Positions 52,056 through 61,671 of a stretch of 64,000 nt of DNA are shown here, piece after piece. The DNA is taken from contig PLXW01000039.1 of the NCBI GenBank assembly GCA_003151595.1, positions 47,159 to 111,158 of the forward strand. Reading direction: 5' to 3'. Origin of the DNA: Myxococcales bacterium (GTDB taxonomy: Bacteria > Myxococcota > Polyangia > Polyangiales > Polyangiaceae). How positions within the stretch are numbered: the stretch's first letter is position 1; every line of letters starts with the position of its first letter. The position numbers were made by a program, and so were the translations under genes. The notes beneath the pieces are model-generated. The model was not told where the DNA came from. It was given only the letters and a program-made list of their open reading frames with translations, and ran no database searches.

Positions 52056-53144
52056 ATGCGGAGCGGGTCCAATGGTGAGCTCACGGCGTCGCTCGAGCGG
52101 GCGCTGGTGCGGGAGCTCATGGCGGAGTGGCGGCGGATCAACGCCGCGCATTTTCGAGAGAGCCTCGCGCCGCCGTCGATCGTGCTCTCGACGCGCACCT
52201 CGCAGCTCGGTCTGTGGATCCCCGACGCGCGGGCGATCGAGCTGTCGCGCGCGATGATCCTCGCGCAGCCGTGGAGCGTCGTCATCGAGGTGCTGAAGCA
52301 CGAGATGGCGCATCAGTACGCGCACGAAGTTCTGGGCGCGACCGACGAGCGGGCGCACGGTCCGGCGTTTCGCGGCGTGTGCGAGCGCCTGGGGATCGAC
52401 GCTGCGTCCTCGGGCCTCCCCGCGGCGCGAAGCGGGCACGACGCGGAGACGACGCGCGCCGTGGAACGGATCGCGCGCCTCCTCGCGCTGGCCGAGAGCC
52501 CCAACGTGCACGAAGCGGAGGCCGCGATGGCCGCCGCGCAGCGCCTGATGCTCAAGCACAACATCGACCTGCACGCGCGCACGCGCCACAGCGACTACGA
52601 CTACCGCGCCGTCGGCGTGCCCACGGGTCGCGTCGAAGAGAGCCAGCGCATCCTCGCCGGGATCCTCGGCAAGCACTTCTTCGTCGAGGTGATCTGGATC
52701 CCGGTCTATCGCCCGCTCGAAGGGAAGCGAGGCAGCGTGCTCGAGATCTGCGGCACGCGGGCGAACCTCGACATGGCCGAGTACGTCCACGCCTTCCTCA
52801 CGCGCTCGTGCGACGCTGCGTGGATCGATCACAAGCGCGCGCACGCGCAGAAATCGAACCGCGAGCGGCGGACGTTCCAATCGGGCGTGATGAGCGGCTT
52901 CGGCGCCAAGCTGGCGCGCGAGACGAAGCGGCACCGCGAAGAAGGGCTCGTCTGGGTGAAGGACGGGCACATCGACGTCTTCTTCCGGAAGCGCCATCCG
53001 CACGTCCGCAACATCCGCTACGGAGGCAACCCGCGGAGCGACGCCTGGCACAAGGGGCGCGAGGTCGGCGAGAAGCTGGTGTTGCGGCGCGGCGTGGGAG
53101 AGAGCGAGAGCGCCGCGGTCTCACGGGGGAGGTTGCTGCGATGA
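52056..53144 (+). CDS. SprT-like zinc metallopeptidase/DUF2786 protein
   Basis: This is a 362-aa protein. Residues ~15-125 are SprT-like with the zinc motif VLKHEMAHQYAHE and DERAHGPAFRGVCERLG. Residues ~135-175 match DUF2786 (RIARLLALAESPNVHEAEAAMAAAQRLMLKHNI). The rest (~190-345) is the DUF7168-like part found with it. SprT relatives include Spartan, which degrades DNA-protein crosslinks; its coupling (ATGA) to an alkylation-repair gene fits a DNA-damage role (inference). ATG 52056 is used; the longer frame is unsupported. Confidence 0.85.
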   Translation: MRSGSNGELTASLERALVRELMAEWRRINAAHFRESLAPPSIVLSTRTSQLGLWIPDARAIELSRAMILAQPWSVVIEVLKHEMAHQYAHEVLGATDERAHGPAFRGVCERLGIDAASSGLPAARSGHDAETTRAVERIARLLALAESPNVHEAEAAMAAAQRLMLKHNIDLHARTRHSDYDYRAVGVPTGRVEESQRILAGILGKHFFVEVIWIPVYRPLEGKRGSVLEICGTRANLDMAEYVHAFLTRSCDAAWIDHKRAHAQKSNRERRTFQSGVMSGFGAKLARETKRHREEGLVWVKDGHIDVFFRKRHPHVRNIRYGGNPRSDAWHKGREVGEKLVLRRGVGESESAAVSRGRLLR

Positions 53145-54349
53145 AAGCGAAGGGAGTGAAGACCGCGGACGCGACGAGCTTCGCGCTCTTCGAGACGCCG
53201 ATCGGGGCGTGCACGATCGCCTGGTCGGCGAAAGGGATCACCGCGCTCCAGCTCCCGGAGGCGTCCGAGGAAGCGTCGCGTGCGCGGATGAAGAAGCGCA
53301 TGGGCGACGACGCGACGGAGGCGAGCCCGCCGGCGTGGGTGAAGCAGGCGACCGCGCGCATCGCGCGTCACTTCGGCGGCGCGTACGACGACCTGCGCGA
53401 TCTGACGCTCGACATGGGCGACGTGCCGCCGTTCTTCGCGCGCGTGTACGAAGCGTCGCGCACGATCGAAGCGGGCAAGACGATAGGCTACGCCGAGCTC
53501 GCGGCGCTGGCGGGCTCGAAGGGCGCGTCGCGCGCCGTGGGGCAAGCGATGGCGAAGAACCCGTTTCCGATCGTGGTGCCGTGCCATCGCGTGCTCGCTG
53601 CCGGAAGGAAGGCTGGTGGTTTCACGGCGCACGGCGGCGCGGCGACGAAGCGCAAGATGCTCGCCATCGAAGGGGTGAGCATCGCCGTGAAGACCGAGTC
53701 GCTCTCGCTCTTCACGGGCACGGGGGCGACGGGGGTCGATCCCGCCGAGGCGATGCGCGTCTTGTCGGCGGCCGATCGAAAGCTGGCGCGCGTGATCGAG
53801 AAGGTCGGCCCGCTCGGTCTCCAGGTGCGCGAGATGAGCACGCCGTTTCAGGCGCTCGCGCAGTCGATCGTCTACCAGCAGCTCACGGGCAAAGCGGCGG
53901 CGACGATCCTCGGCCGCGTGCACGCCATCTACGGCGGGCCGCGCGGCTTCAAGCCGGCGACGGTGCTGGCGACCAAGGACGAGGCGCTTCGCGTGGCCGG
54001 GCTCTCGCGCGCGAAGACCGCGGCGCTGAAGGACCTCGCGGCGAAGACCATCGACGGCACCGTCCCCACGATGCGCGCGCTGGCGAAGCTCTCGGACGAC
54101 GAGATCGTGGAGCGCCTCACGGTCATCCGCGGCATCGGTCGGTGGACCGTGGAGATGCTCCTCATCTTCCGGCTCGGGCGACACGACGTGCTCCCCATCG
54201 ACGACTACGGCGTCCGCAAAGGGTTGCAGCGCGTGCTTGGGCTGAAGGAGCTGCCGACGCGCGCCGAGCTCGCGGAGCGCGGCGAGAAGTGGCGTCCCTA
54301 CCGCAGCGCGGCGAGCTGGTACCTGTGGCGCGCGTGCGAGCTTCCTTGA
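53141..54349 (+). CDS. Fusion of O6-alkylguanine-DNA alkyltransferase and AlkA-type 3-methyladenine glycosylase
   Basis: This is a 402-aa protein with no cleavage between two repair modules. Residues ~10-180 are an Ogt-type methyltransferase: YEASRTIEAGKTIGYAELA and the acceptor motif NPFPIVVPCHRVLAAGRKAGGF (active Cys in PCHR). Residues ~200-400 are an HhH-GPD glycosylase: STPFQALAQSIVYQQLTGKAA, LRVAGLSRAKTAALKDLA, the hairpin RLTVIRGIGRWTVEMLLIFRLGRHDVLPIDD with the catalytic Asp, and PYRSAASWYLWR. One chain would reverse O6-alkylguanine and excise 3-methyladenine. ATGA overlap with the SprT-like gene. Confidence 0.93.
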   Translation: MKAKGVKTADATSFALFETPIGACTIAWSAKGITALQLPEASEEASRARMKKRMGDDATEASPPAWVKQATARIARHFGGAYDDLRDLTLDMGDVPPFFARVYEASRTIEAGKTIGYAELAALAGSKGASRAVGQAMAKNPFPIVVPCHRVLAAGRKAGGFTAHGGAATKRKMLAIEGVSIAVKTESLSLFTGTGATGVDPAEAMRVLSAADRKLARVIEKVGPLGLQVREMSTPFQALAQSIVYQQLTGKAAATILGRVHAIYGGPRGFKPATVLATKDEALRVAGLSRAKTAALKDLAAKTIDGTVPTMRALAKLSDDEIVERLTVIRGIGRWTVEMLLIFRLGRHDVLPIDDYGVRKGLQRVLGLKELPTRAELAERGEKWRPYRSAASWYLWRACELP

Positions 54350-54380
54350 CGAGCGTTCGACTCCGGGTGATCACCGGCGC

Positions 54381-56441
54381 GTGAAAATCCGACGCCTCGC
54401 CTCGTCCGTCGCCTTCTCGCTCTTCGTCGCGCTCGCCGGGAGCGCCCACGCCGACGAAGGGATGTGGCCGTTCGAGATCGCGCCCATCGATCAAATCAAC
54501 AAGGGGCACGGCGTCACGCTCACGAAGGACTGGCTCGATCACGTGCGCCTCGCGAGCGTTCGCTTCGGCAACGGCGGGTCGGGGTCATTCATCTCGAAGA
54601 GCGGCCTCGTGCTCACGAACCACCACGTCGCCGCCGACTGCGTGGGCAAGGTGGCCAACGCGGGGGCCGACTACATGGCCAACGGCTTCCGCGCCGGACC
54701 CGACGGCGACGAATTGAAGTGCCCCGACCTCGAGCTGAACGTGACAGTCGCCATGCAGGACGTCACCGATCAAGTGCGCGCCGCGAAGCTCCCCTCGATG
54801 AACGACGCCGACGCGAACAAGGCGATCAAGGCGGCCATGACCGCGCTCGAGAAGAGCTGCCACAATCAGACCGGGAAGAAGTGCGAGGTCGTCACGCTCT
54901 ACGCGGGGGGCAAGTACGAGCTCTACACGTTCGACAAGTACACCGACGTGCGGCTCGTGTTCGCGCCCGAGCGAGCGATCGCCTTCTTCGGCGGCGACCC
55001 GGAGAACTTCACGTACCCGCGCTTCGACTACGACATGGCGATCTTCCGCGTGTACGCCAACGGCGCGGCGCTCCAGCCGACGCACTGGCTCGAGTGGAAC
55101 GCGGCCGGGCCGAAGGAGGGCGACACCGTCTTCGTGAGCGGGCATCCGGGTTCGACCGGCCGCCTCGAGACCGTCGCCGAGCTTCACACCGATCGCGATC
55201 TCGTCCTGCCGTTTCGGTTGGGGATGCTCCACGATCAGATCGCGCTCCTCGATGCCTTCGGGCGGACGGGGCACGAAGAAGAGCGCGAGGCGTCGGCCAT
55301 GACGTTCGGGCTTCGCAACGGGCAGAAGGCGCTGACCGGGTACCTCGGGGCGCTCAAAGACCCCGCGATCATGAAGAAGAAGAGCGACAACGAGGCGCAG
55401 CTTCGAAGAGCGATCGACGCCGACCCGAAGCTGAAGGCTGATTACGGCAAGGTGTGGGACGACATGGCCGCGGTGCAGAAGCGCGCGATGGCGCTCCACA
55501 CGCGGCACGGAATGCTCGAAGTGTTCAGCACCGCGAAGCTCGTGGCCATGGCGCGGCAGCTCGTGCGCTTGCCTACGGAGGTCGCGCTGCCGAACGAGAA
55601 GCGCCTCCGCGAGTACCGCGACACGAACCTCGACTCCATGAAGCTGCGGCTGCAAGCCGGCGCGCCGATCTACGGCGGCGTCGAGGCGCCGCTGGTGCGC
55701 GTGTGGCTGGAGACAATGGCGCGGACACTCGGCGCGAACGATCCGCTCGTGAAGAAGATCCTCGACGGGCGCACGCCGGCGCGCGCGGCGCAGGAGATCG
55801 TGGCGCAGTCGAAGCTGTTCGATGCCTACGCCCGGCGAGCGCTCATCGACGGAGGGGCCGACGCCGTGGCGCGCTCGACCGATCCCATGATCGTGCTGCT
55901 GCGCACGATCGATCCGGACGCTCGCGCCGTCAGGAAGCAGTGGGAAGACGACGTCGAAGCGCCCGAGCGCACCCTGGGAACGAAGGTCGCAGAGGCGTCG
56001 TTCGCCGTCCGCGGGACGAGCGTGGCCCCCGACGCGACCTTCACGCTCCGCCTCTCCATCGGCACCGCCAAGGGCTTCGGCACGACGCCGTGGGCCACCA
56101 CCTTCGGCGGACTCTTTGCCCACGCCAACGGCACCGAGCCGCGGAAGCTCCCGCAGCGGTGGCTCGACGCGAAAGACAAGCTCGACCCCAAGACGCCGAT
56201 GAACTTCGTCTCCACCGACGACATCATCGGCGGCAACAGCGGCAGCCCCGCGGTCGACGCGAACGGGAAGCTCGTGGGCCTCGTGTTCGACGGAAACATC
56301 ACGTCGCTCGGCAACCGCTACGTCTACGCCGACACCACGCAGCGCGCGGTCAGCGTCGACGCCGCGTGCATCCTCGAGGCGCTCCGGAAGGTCTACGGCG
56401 AGGACGCGCTGGCGAACGAGATCGCCGGCTCGGTGCACTGA
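54381..56441 (+). CDS. S46-family serine dipeptidyl-peptidase (DPP7/DPP11-like)
   Basis: This is a 686-aa secreted protein starting at GTG; signal peptide ends GSAHA. The mature start DEGMWPFEIAPIDQIN is typical of S46. The catalytic His lies in LVLTNHHVAADC (~82), the Asp in FAFFGGDPENFTYPRFDYD, and the Ser in DIIGGNSGSPAVDANG. These enzymes remove dipeptides from the N-termini of peptides in the periplasm, important for protein-feeding bacteria. Specificity-determining residues were not assigned. It is transcribed in the same direction as the upstream repair genes with a 31-bp gap. Confidence 0.92.
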   Translation: MKIRRLASSVAFSLFVALAGSAHADEGMWPFEIAPIDQINKGHGVTLTKDWLDHVRLASVRFGNGGSGSFISKSGLVLTNHHVAADCVGKVANAGADYMANGFRAGPDGDELKCPDLELNVTVAMQDVTDQVRAAKLPSMNDADANKAIKAAMTALEKSCHNQTGKKCEVVTLYAGGKYELYTFDKYTDVRLVFAPERAIAFFGGDPENFTYPRFDYDMAIFRVYANGAALQPTHWLEWNAAGPKEGDTVFVSGHPGSTGRLETVAELHTDRDLVLPFRLGMLHDQIALLDAFGRTGHEEEREASAMTFGLRNGQKALTGYLGALKDPAIMKKKSDNEAQLRRAIDADPKLKADYGKVWDDMAAVQKRAMALHTRHGMLEVFSTAKLVAMARQLVRLPTEVALPNEKRLREYRDTNLDSMKLRLQAGAPIYGGVEAPLVRVWLETMARTLGANDPLVKKILDGRTPARAAQEIVAQSKLFDAYARRALIDGGADAVARSTDPMIVLLRTIDPDARAVRKQWEDDVEAPERTLGTKVAEASFAVRGTSVAPDATFTLRLSIGTAKGFGTTPWATTFGGLFAHANGTEPRKLPQRWLDAKDKLDPKTPMNFVSTDDIIGGNSGSPAVDANGKLVGLVFDGNITSLGNRYVYADTTQRAVSVDAACILEALRKVYGEDALANEIAGSVH

Positions 56442-56460
56442 CGCTACGATCGGCGGCGAC

Positions 56461-58017
56461 GTGACGCCTCCCTCCTCGAGCAAGCTCCCGATCGCGCCGA
56501 ACACCGATCTGCCGCCCGGGCTCCGCCTCCTCGATCGCTACACGATCGTCGATCGCGCCGGCAGCGGCGGGATGGCCACGATCTACCGCGCCAGCGACGA
56601 GCGCCTCGAGCGGATCGTGTGCGTGAAGCTGCTGCGTCTGTGGCTCGAAGGGGCCGGCGCTTCGGGCGCGGATCGCGCGGCGGACGGCGACTCGCCGTCG
56701 AGCGGTCACGCCGTCTACGAGGCGACGTACACGCACTTCCTTCAAGAGGCGCTCGCCCTCTCGAAGCTCCAGCACCCGAACACGCTCCGCATCTACGACT
56801 TCGGCTACACCGACGACGAGCGGCCGTTCCAGATCTCCGAGTTCCTCGACGGCGGCAACCTGGAGACGCAGGTGCGCGCCAGCGGGCGGCTCTCGCCCAC
56901 CGAGACGATCTCGGTGCTCGAGCGCATCTGCGGCGCGGTCGCCGAGGCGCACGAGCACGGGATCATCCATCGCGACATCAAGCCGTCGAACATCCTGTTC
57001 GCGCGCGTCGCCGGCGCCGGCGAAGAGGCCGGGCGGAGCGCGATCGGCAGCGCGCTGGTGCCGAAGCTGGCCGACTTCGGCATCGCTTCGTCGCGCGTGC
57101 GGCGGGCGAGCGTGATCGACGAGGGCGAGAAGCCGGTGAGCACCGTGGCGCTCTTCTCGCCGCGATGGGCGGCGCCCGAGCAGCTCTCGGGCGCGGTCGA
57201 AGGGCCGGCGACTGACGTGTACGCGCTGGGGCTCGTGACGGCGTACATGCTCTCGGGGCGCGCGCCGTTCGCGGACAAGGATGCACGCGCGCACTTCGAC
57301 GAGCGCATCGGCGGCGACGACTTCACCGCGGCCCGCCTGGCGGGGCTCGCGCTCGACGCGCGCGTGCGCGGCGTCCTGACCCGCGCGATGGCCGCCGACC
57401 CCGCGCGCCGCATCGCCTCTCCGCTGGCGTTCTTCTCCGAGATCCGCGCCGCGCTGGACGCCGTGGCGCTGCGCCGTTCGTTCGAGTCGATCACGCTCGT
57501 CCTCGATTCGCCGGCCGAGGCCGAGCCGGTCGTGGGGAACGTCGCGCCGCCCGAGCGCAGCGTCGTGGTCGGCGGACGCACGGCGCGCATCGTCGAGGTG
57601 AACGAGCGGCTCGACATCACCGTGGCCTTGCCGGACGGCGGCACGGTCGACGATGCAGGCACACGCGTCCTCCGCTTTCGCCTCGCGCTCCTCCCCGCCC
57701 CCGGCGCCGAAGGCTTCGCGCTCCACCTGAAAGGGCTCAACTGCTTCATCGCCCGCGCGTCGCACGGCGGGCGCCCCACGCCGGCCATCACCGCGTCCGA
57801 AGCGGGCGCCGCGGACTTCGTCTCCGGCGGCGGGGTCACGATGGCGTCGGTCGCCTGGTCGTTCGGGCACGCGAGCGACGCCGTGGGGCCCGAGGCCGGG
57901 CGTCTATTCGACGTTGGATCCGCGGAGTTGGTGATACCCTACGCGGAGGCTTCTCAGGCCATTGCGATCGATCTAGGCCTCGAACGTGACGTGATCGTGA
58001 TGTGCCGGGGGAGATGA
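56461..58017 (+). CDS. Ser/Thr protein kinase with C-terminal beta-rich domain
   Basis: This is a 518-aa soluble protein starting at GTG. The kinase domain spans ~25-335: AGSGGMATIYRA, VCVKLLRLW (Lys), a ~30-residue insert before helix C, IIHRDIKPSNILF, LADFGIASS, a long activation loop and RWAAPEQLSG. Residues ~370-515 are a beta-rich domain of unknown type. No transmembrane helix. TACGAT ends 10 nt before the start, giving a near-leaderless transcript. The next kinase gene follows after 57 bp; they may act together. Confidence 0.88.
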   Translation: MTPPSSSKLPIAPNTDLPPGLRLLDRYTIVDRAGSGGMATIYRASDERLERIVCVKLLRLWLEGAGASGADRAADGDSPSSGHAVYEATYTHFLQEALALSKLQHPNTLRIYDFGYTDDERPFQISEFLDGGNLETQVRASGRLSPTETISVLERICGAVAEAHEHGIIHRDIKPSNILFARVAGAGEEAGRSAIGSALVPKLADFGIASSRVRRASVIDEGEKPVSTVALFSPRWAAPEQLSGAVEGPATDVYALGLVTAYMLSGRAPFADKDARAHFDERIGGDDFTAARLAGLALDARVRGVLTRAMAADPARRIASPLAFFSEIRAALDAVALRRSFESITLVLDSPAEAEPVVGNVAPPERSVVVGGRTARIVEVNERLDITVALPDGGTVDDAGTRVLRFRLALLPAPGAEGFALHLKGLNCFIARASHGGRPTPAITASEAGAADFVSGGGVTMASVAWSFGHASDAVGPEAGRLFDVGSAELVIPYAEASQAIAIDLGLERDVIVMCRGR

Positions 58018-58074
58018 TTTCCGCCAAGCGAGCGCGCGGTCGCGACGCGGTAAGAGGATGACGAGGACCGAACG

Positions 58075-60123
58075 GTGAGCCAGAAGAACGTGCCGCCCAC
58101 GGGAGCCTGGTGTGGACCACGCTCCGGCGGAGCCGGAGACGTGCCGTCCTCGCCGCCGCCGCCAGATTCGAGCCCGGACGAGCCCACCGGCGCCAAGTCG
58201 AACCCGCCGCCGCCGGTCGAAGCGCGCCCGGCGTACACCGGCCCGCTACCCCCGCGCCCTCCGCTCGCGCGCCCCAGCACCCCGACCGCGTTCACGCCTG
58301 TGATGTCGGCGATGTCCCCCGCCGACATCACCGATCTCGGTGAGGACGACCCCGACGACGACGCCCCCACGATGGGCCCGACGCCGATGCTCGACCTCGA
58401 AGCCGAGGCGGCGAAGATGTCGGCTCTCCCTCCCCTCTCGCGCCCTGCGCCGCCCCTCCCGTCGTCCGCGCCGGTGCGCATCTCGAACGCGCCGCACGGC
58501 TCGCCAACCAGCTCGCAGCCCCCCGCCGGCTCGCACGCTCTCGCCCTCGCCGCCGCCGCCAGCTCGTCGTCGATGCTGCAAGCGACGTCGCAGATGCAAC
58601 CGGTCGCGATCCGCACCGAGCCGCCGCGCGCGTACAAGTCGGCGGGCTTCCACGTCGTGCGATCGCGCGCGTACTCGTTCGTGCTCGATCAGCGCGGCAT
58701 GCCCATCGAGCTCGGCTCGGGGCGCTTCGCCAAGGCGTTCCTGGGCGAGGAGCGCTGGGTCGAGTCGAAGACCGACTTCCGGCGCGAGGTCGTGATCAAG
58801 ATCCTCCAGAAGGGGGTCAGCGACGAGGACCATCTCCGCTTCCAGATGGAGAAGGAGCTGCTGGAGCGCGTCCAGGGACACCCGAACATCGTGACCCTCT
58901 ACGCCTCCGGCGAGAGCGAAGATCCGGAGTTCGTCCCGGCGTCGATCCGCGACCACGTGGAGAGCGAGTTCGTGATCCTCGAGCGCATGGAGATGTCGCT
59001 CGAAGAGCGGCTGAAAGGCTCACGCGGCAAGGGGAAGAAGGAAGACCTCCTGGCCCTCGACATGCGCGAGCGGGTCTTTCGCGTGCTCGACTACATGATC
59101 CCGATCGCCTCGTCGGTCGAGTACGCGCACCTGATTCGCAACGTCTGCCACCGCGACATCAAGCCCGCGAACATCCTCCTTCGCCTCCCGGACACGACGC
59201 TGCGCGGATCGATCCTCGAGGTGCGCCTGGCCGACTTCAACGTCTCCAAGGTGCACGACGAAGAGATCGACTTCGGCGTGACGCGAATGAAGAGCGTCCC
59301 CGGCACGCTCTTCTTCCAGAGCCCCGAGCAAGAGACGAACGTCATCGAAGTGCTGGTGAACGTCCAGCAGGGCTCGCCCGAGGTGGAGTTCTTCGAGGAC
59401 TTCTACATTCACATCGCCAAGAACGACACGTTCTCGCTCTTCAACCGCGGCGAGCAGTACCCGATCCTCTACGCCGACCGCGCGAAGAAGCGGATCGTCC
59501 TCGGCCGCCCGTACCGCGACACGAGCGAGATCAACGTGCGCGCACAGGTGCAGAAGAGCGTGGGTCGCCCGGCGGACATCTACTCGCTCGGCGCGCTCTT
59601 CTACTATTTGATCACCGGCGCGTACGGGAACCCGAAGACGCTCTACGACGCCTTCCACAAGGTGATCGAGTACGAGCGCGCCGACGAGACGAACACGATC
59701 GAGGCGTACCTCGAGCACGAGTACTCGGTGATCCGGCAGCTGGCGACGCCGCGCGCGACGCAAAACGAAAACGGCGGCGAGTCGGTCGACGTGGCGCCGG
59801 CCAATCGCTTCTTCAGCTACAAGCACTACCTCGACGGCAACGGAGACCTCATCGATCCGTACGTCATGAAGATCATCGCCCGCTGCATGATCCGGAACAA
59901 ACCGGACAGCTACGCGCAGGCGCACGAGATCGACACGCGCGGCATCAGCTTGCTCGTGAGCGACCTCATTGATCTCTATTCGATCTACGGCGTGGCCACC
60001 GCCGCGCGCCCGGCGAACCTCGCGCGACGCGGCCAGGGGCTGGGCGCGCTCACGCGGCCGTTCCATCAATCGCGCCTTCGATTGTGGTGGATGGCGGTGA
60101 CGACGCTCTTCCGCAAGCACTGA
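58075..60123 (+). CDS. Atypical Ser/Thr kinase with DFN in place of DFG and an activation-segment insert
   Basis: This is a 682-aa protein starting at GTG. Residues ~1-190 are Pro/Ser/Ala-rich and disordered. The kinase domain follows with GSGRFAKAFLGEE, EVVIKILQKG (Lys) and VCHRDIKPANILL. The metal motif reads LADFNVSKV (DFN) and the APE region FFQSPEQE. About 75 residues (~425-500) are inserted between SPEQ and the conserved GRPADIYSLGALFYYLITG. A hydrophobic or basic C-terminus (RLRLWWMAVTTLF) may touch the membrane. It is probably active, since the metal-binding Asp is kept, but regulation must differ from the usual. Confidence 0.83.
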   Translation: MSQKNVPPTGAWCGPRSGGAGDVPSSPPPPDSSPDEPTGAKSNPPPPVEARPAYTGPLPPRPPLARPSTPTAFTPVMSAMSPADITDLGEDDPDDDAPTMGPTPMLDLEAEAAKMSALPPLSRPAPPLPSSAPVRISNAPHGSPTSSQPPAGSHALALAAAASSSSMLQATSQMQPVAIRTEPPRAYKSAGFHVVRSRAYSFVLDQRGMPIELGSGRFAKAFLGEERWVESKTDFRREVVIKILQKGVSDEDHLRFQMEKELLERVQGHPNIVTLYASGESEDPEFVPASIRDHVESEFVILERMEMSLEERLKGSRGKGKKEDLLALDMRERVFRVLDYMIPIASSVEYAHLIRNVCHRDIKPANILLRLPDTTLRGSILEVRLADFNVSKVHDEEIDFGVTRMKSVPGTLFFQSPEQETNVIEVLVNVQQGSPEVEFFEDFYIHIAKNDTFSLFNRGEQYPILYADRAKKRIVLGRPYRDTSEINVRAQVQKSVGRPADIYSLGALFYYLITGAYGNPKTLYDAFHKVIEYERADETNTIEAYLEHEYSVIRQLATPRATQNENGGESVDVAPANRFFSYKHYLDGNGDLIDPYVMKIIARCMIRNKPDSYAQAHEIDTRGISLLVSDLIDLYSIYGVATAARPANLARRGQGLGALTRPFHQSRLRLWWMAVTTLFRKH

Positions 60124-60144
60124 AGCCGCGTTAGAGGACGCGGG

Positions 60145-61662
60145 ATGGGAATGGGGAAGAGCGAAGGCGTGCAGGTCGAGCACGCCGACGGGCGCGTGGA
60201 GCTCGCGCCGGGAGTGACGCTCGACGATCACGCGCTCTGGAACGACGACCTCGCGCCCACCTCGGTCGCGAAGCGCACGTGGTCCACGTACAACTACGCC
60301 GCGCTGTGGATCTCGATGGCCCACTGCATCCCGACGTACATGATGGCCTCGGGGCTCATCTCGGCGGGCATGAGCTGGTGGCAGGCGCTGATGACGATCG
60401 CCATCGGCAACGCCATCGTGCTCGCGCCGATCCTCGCCAACTCGCACCCCGGCACGAAGTACGGCATCCCCTTCCCCGTCTTCGCGCGCGCCAGCTACGG
60501 CGTCTTCGGCGCGAACGTCCCGGCCATCATGCGCGCCATCGTGGCCTGCGGCTGGTTCGGGATTCAGTGCTGGATCGGCGGACAGGCGCTGCACACGTTC
60601 TTCAAGACGATCGCGCCGATGGGGTTCGCGGCGCTCGGCCATGCGGCGTTCGGCGGGCACTTGATGACCGAGTGGGTCTCGTTCCTTCTCTTCTGGGGGC
60701 TCAACATCCTGATCGTGTTTCGCGGGATGGATGTCCTGCGGAAGGTGGAGAACTGGGCCGCGCCGTACGTGCTGGTGATGACGATGGCGCTCGTCGTCTG
60801 GGCGATCACCCAGGCGCACGGCCTCGGCCACGTGATGACCGACCCTGGGAAGTTCCCGACGTTCGGATCGTTCTGGCCGGTGTTCGTGCCGAGCGTGACG
60901 GCGATGATCGGCTTCTGGGCGACGCTCTCGCTCAACATGCCCGACTTCACCCGCTTCGGTCGCTCGCAGAAGGAGCAAGTGGTGGGGCAGGTCGTGGCGC
61001 TGCCGACGACGATGACCGTCTTCGCAGCGATGGGCGTCGTCATTACCAGCGCGTCGGCCGAGATCTACGGCGCGCCGATCTGGGACCCCGTCGAGCTCGT
61101 CGGTCACTTCACGTCGCGCGTCGTCGTGGCCGTGGCGATGTTCACCGTCGTGGTGGCGACCTTGAGCGTGAACATCGCCGCAAACGTCGTGTCGCCGGCG
61201 AACGACTTCGCGAACATCTCACCGGGGAAGATCAGCTTCCGGACCGGGGGCCTCATCACTGGAATCCTGGGCATCGCCATGTGCCCGTGGAAGCTCATCG
61301 CCGATCCGAGCGGGTACATCTTCAAATGGCTGCTCGGGTACTCGGGCGGCCTTGGATCCATCGCCGGCGTCCTCGTGTGCGACTACTGGTTCATCCGCCG
61401 CGCGAAGCTGGTGCTGCCGGACCTGTACCGGCGTGACGGCGCGTATACATACGCGCGCGGGACGAACTGGGCGGCGATCGTGGCGACCGCGGTCGGGTGC
61501 ACGCTGGCGTGGATTGGGCTCGTCGTGGATTCGGTGCGGGTGCTCTATGACTACGCGTGGTTCGTGGGGGCGTTCGGGGCGGCGGGGACGTACGCGGTGC
61601 TCATGATGGGGAGGCGAGACGCCGTCGCTGCGCAGGCGGTGGCCGCGACCAAGGGGGCGTAA
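60145..61662 (+). CDS. NCS1-family nucleobase/hydantoin permease
   Basis: This is a 505-aa protein with twelve helices. The N-terminal NDDLAPTSVAKRTWSTYNYAALWISMAHCIPTYMMASGLI matches the NCS1 (Mhp1/PucI/CodB) opening, and SHPGTKYGIPFPVFARASYGVFGANVP its substrate-site loop. NCS1 carriers import hydantoins, allantoin, uracil or cytosine with Na+ or H+. The D-hydantoinase/dihydropyrimidinase gene at the window end makes hydantoin or dihydropyrimidine the best guess. A LysR remnant lies convergently 9 bp after its stop. Confidence 0.92.
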   Translation: MGMGKSEGVQVEHADGRVELAPGVTLDDHALWNDDLAPTSVAKRTWSTYNYAALWISMAHCIPTYMMASGLISAGMSWWQALMTIAIGNAIVLAPILANSHPGTKYGIPFPVFARASYGVFGANVPAIMRAIVACGWFGIQCWIGGQALHTFFKTIAPMGFAALGHAAFGGHLMTEWVSFLLFWGLNILIVFRGMDVLRKVENWAAPYVLVMTMALVVWAITQAHGLGHVMTDPGKFPTFGSFWPVFVPSVTAMIGFWATLSLNMPDFTRFGRSQKEQVVGQVVALPTTMTVFAAMGVVITSASAEIYGAPIWDPVELVGHFTSRVVVAVAMFTVVVATLSVNIAANVVSPANDFANISPGKISFRTGGLITGILGIAMCPWKLIADPSGYIFKWLLGYSGGLGSIAGVLVCDYWFIRRAKLVLPDLYRRDGAYTYARGTNWAAIVATAVGCTLAWIGLVVDSVRVLYDYAWFVGAFGAAGTYAVLMMGRRDAVAAQAVAATKGA

Positions 61663-61671
61663 CCGGTGCCG

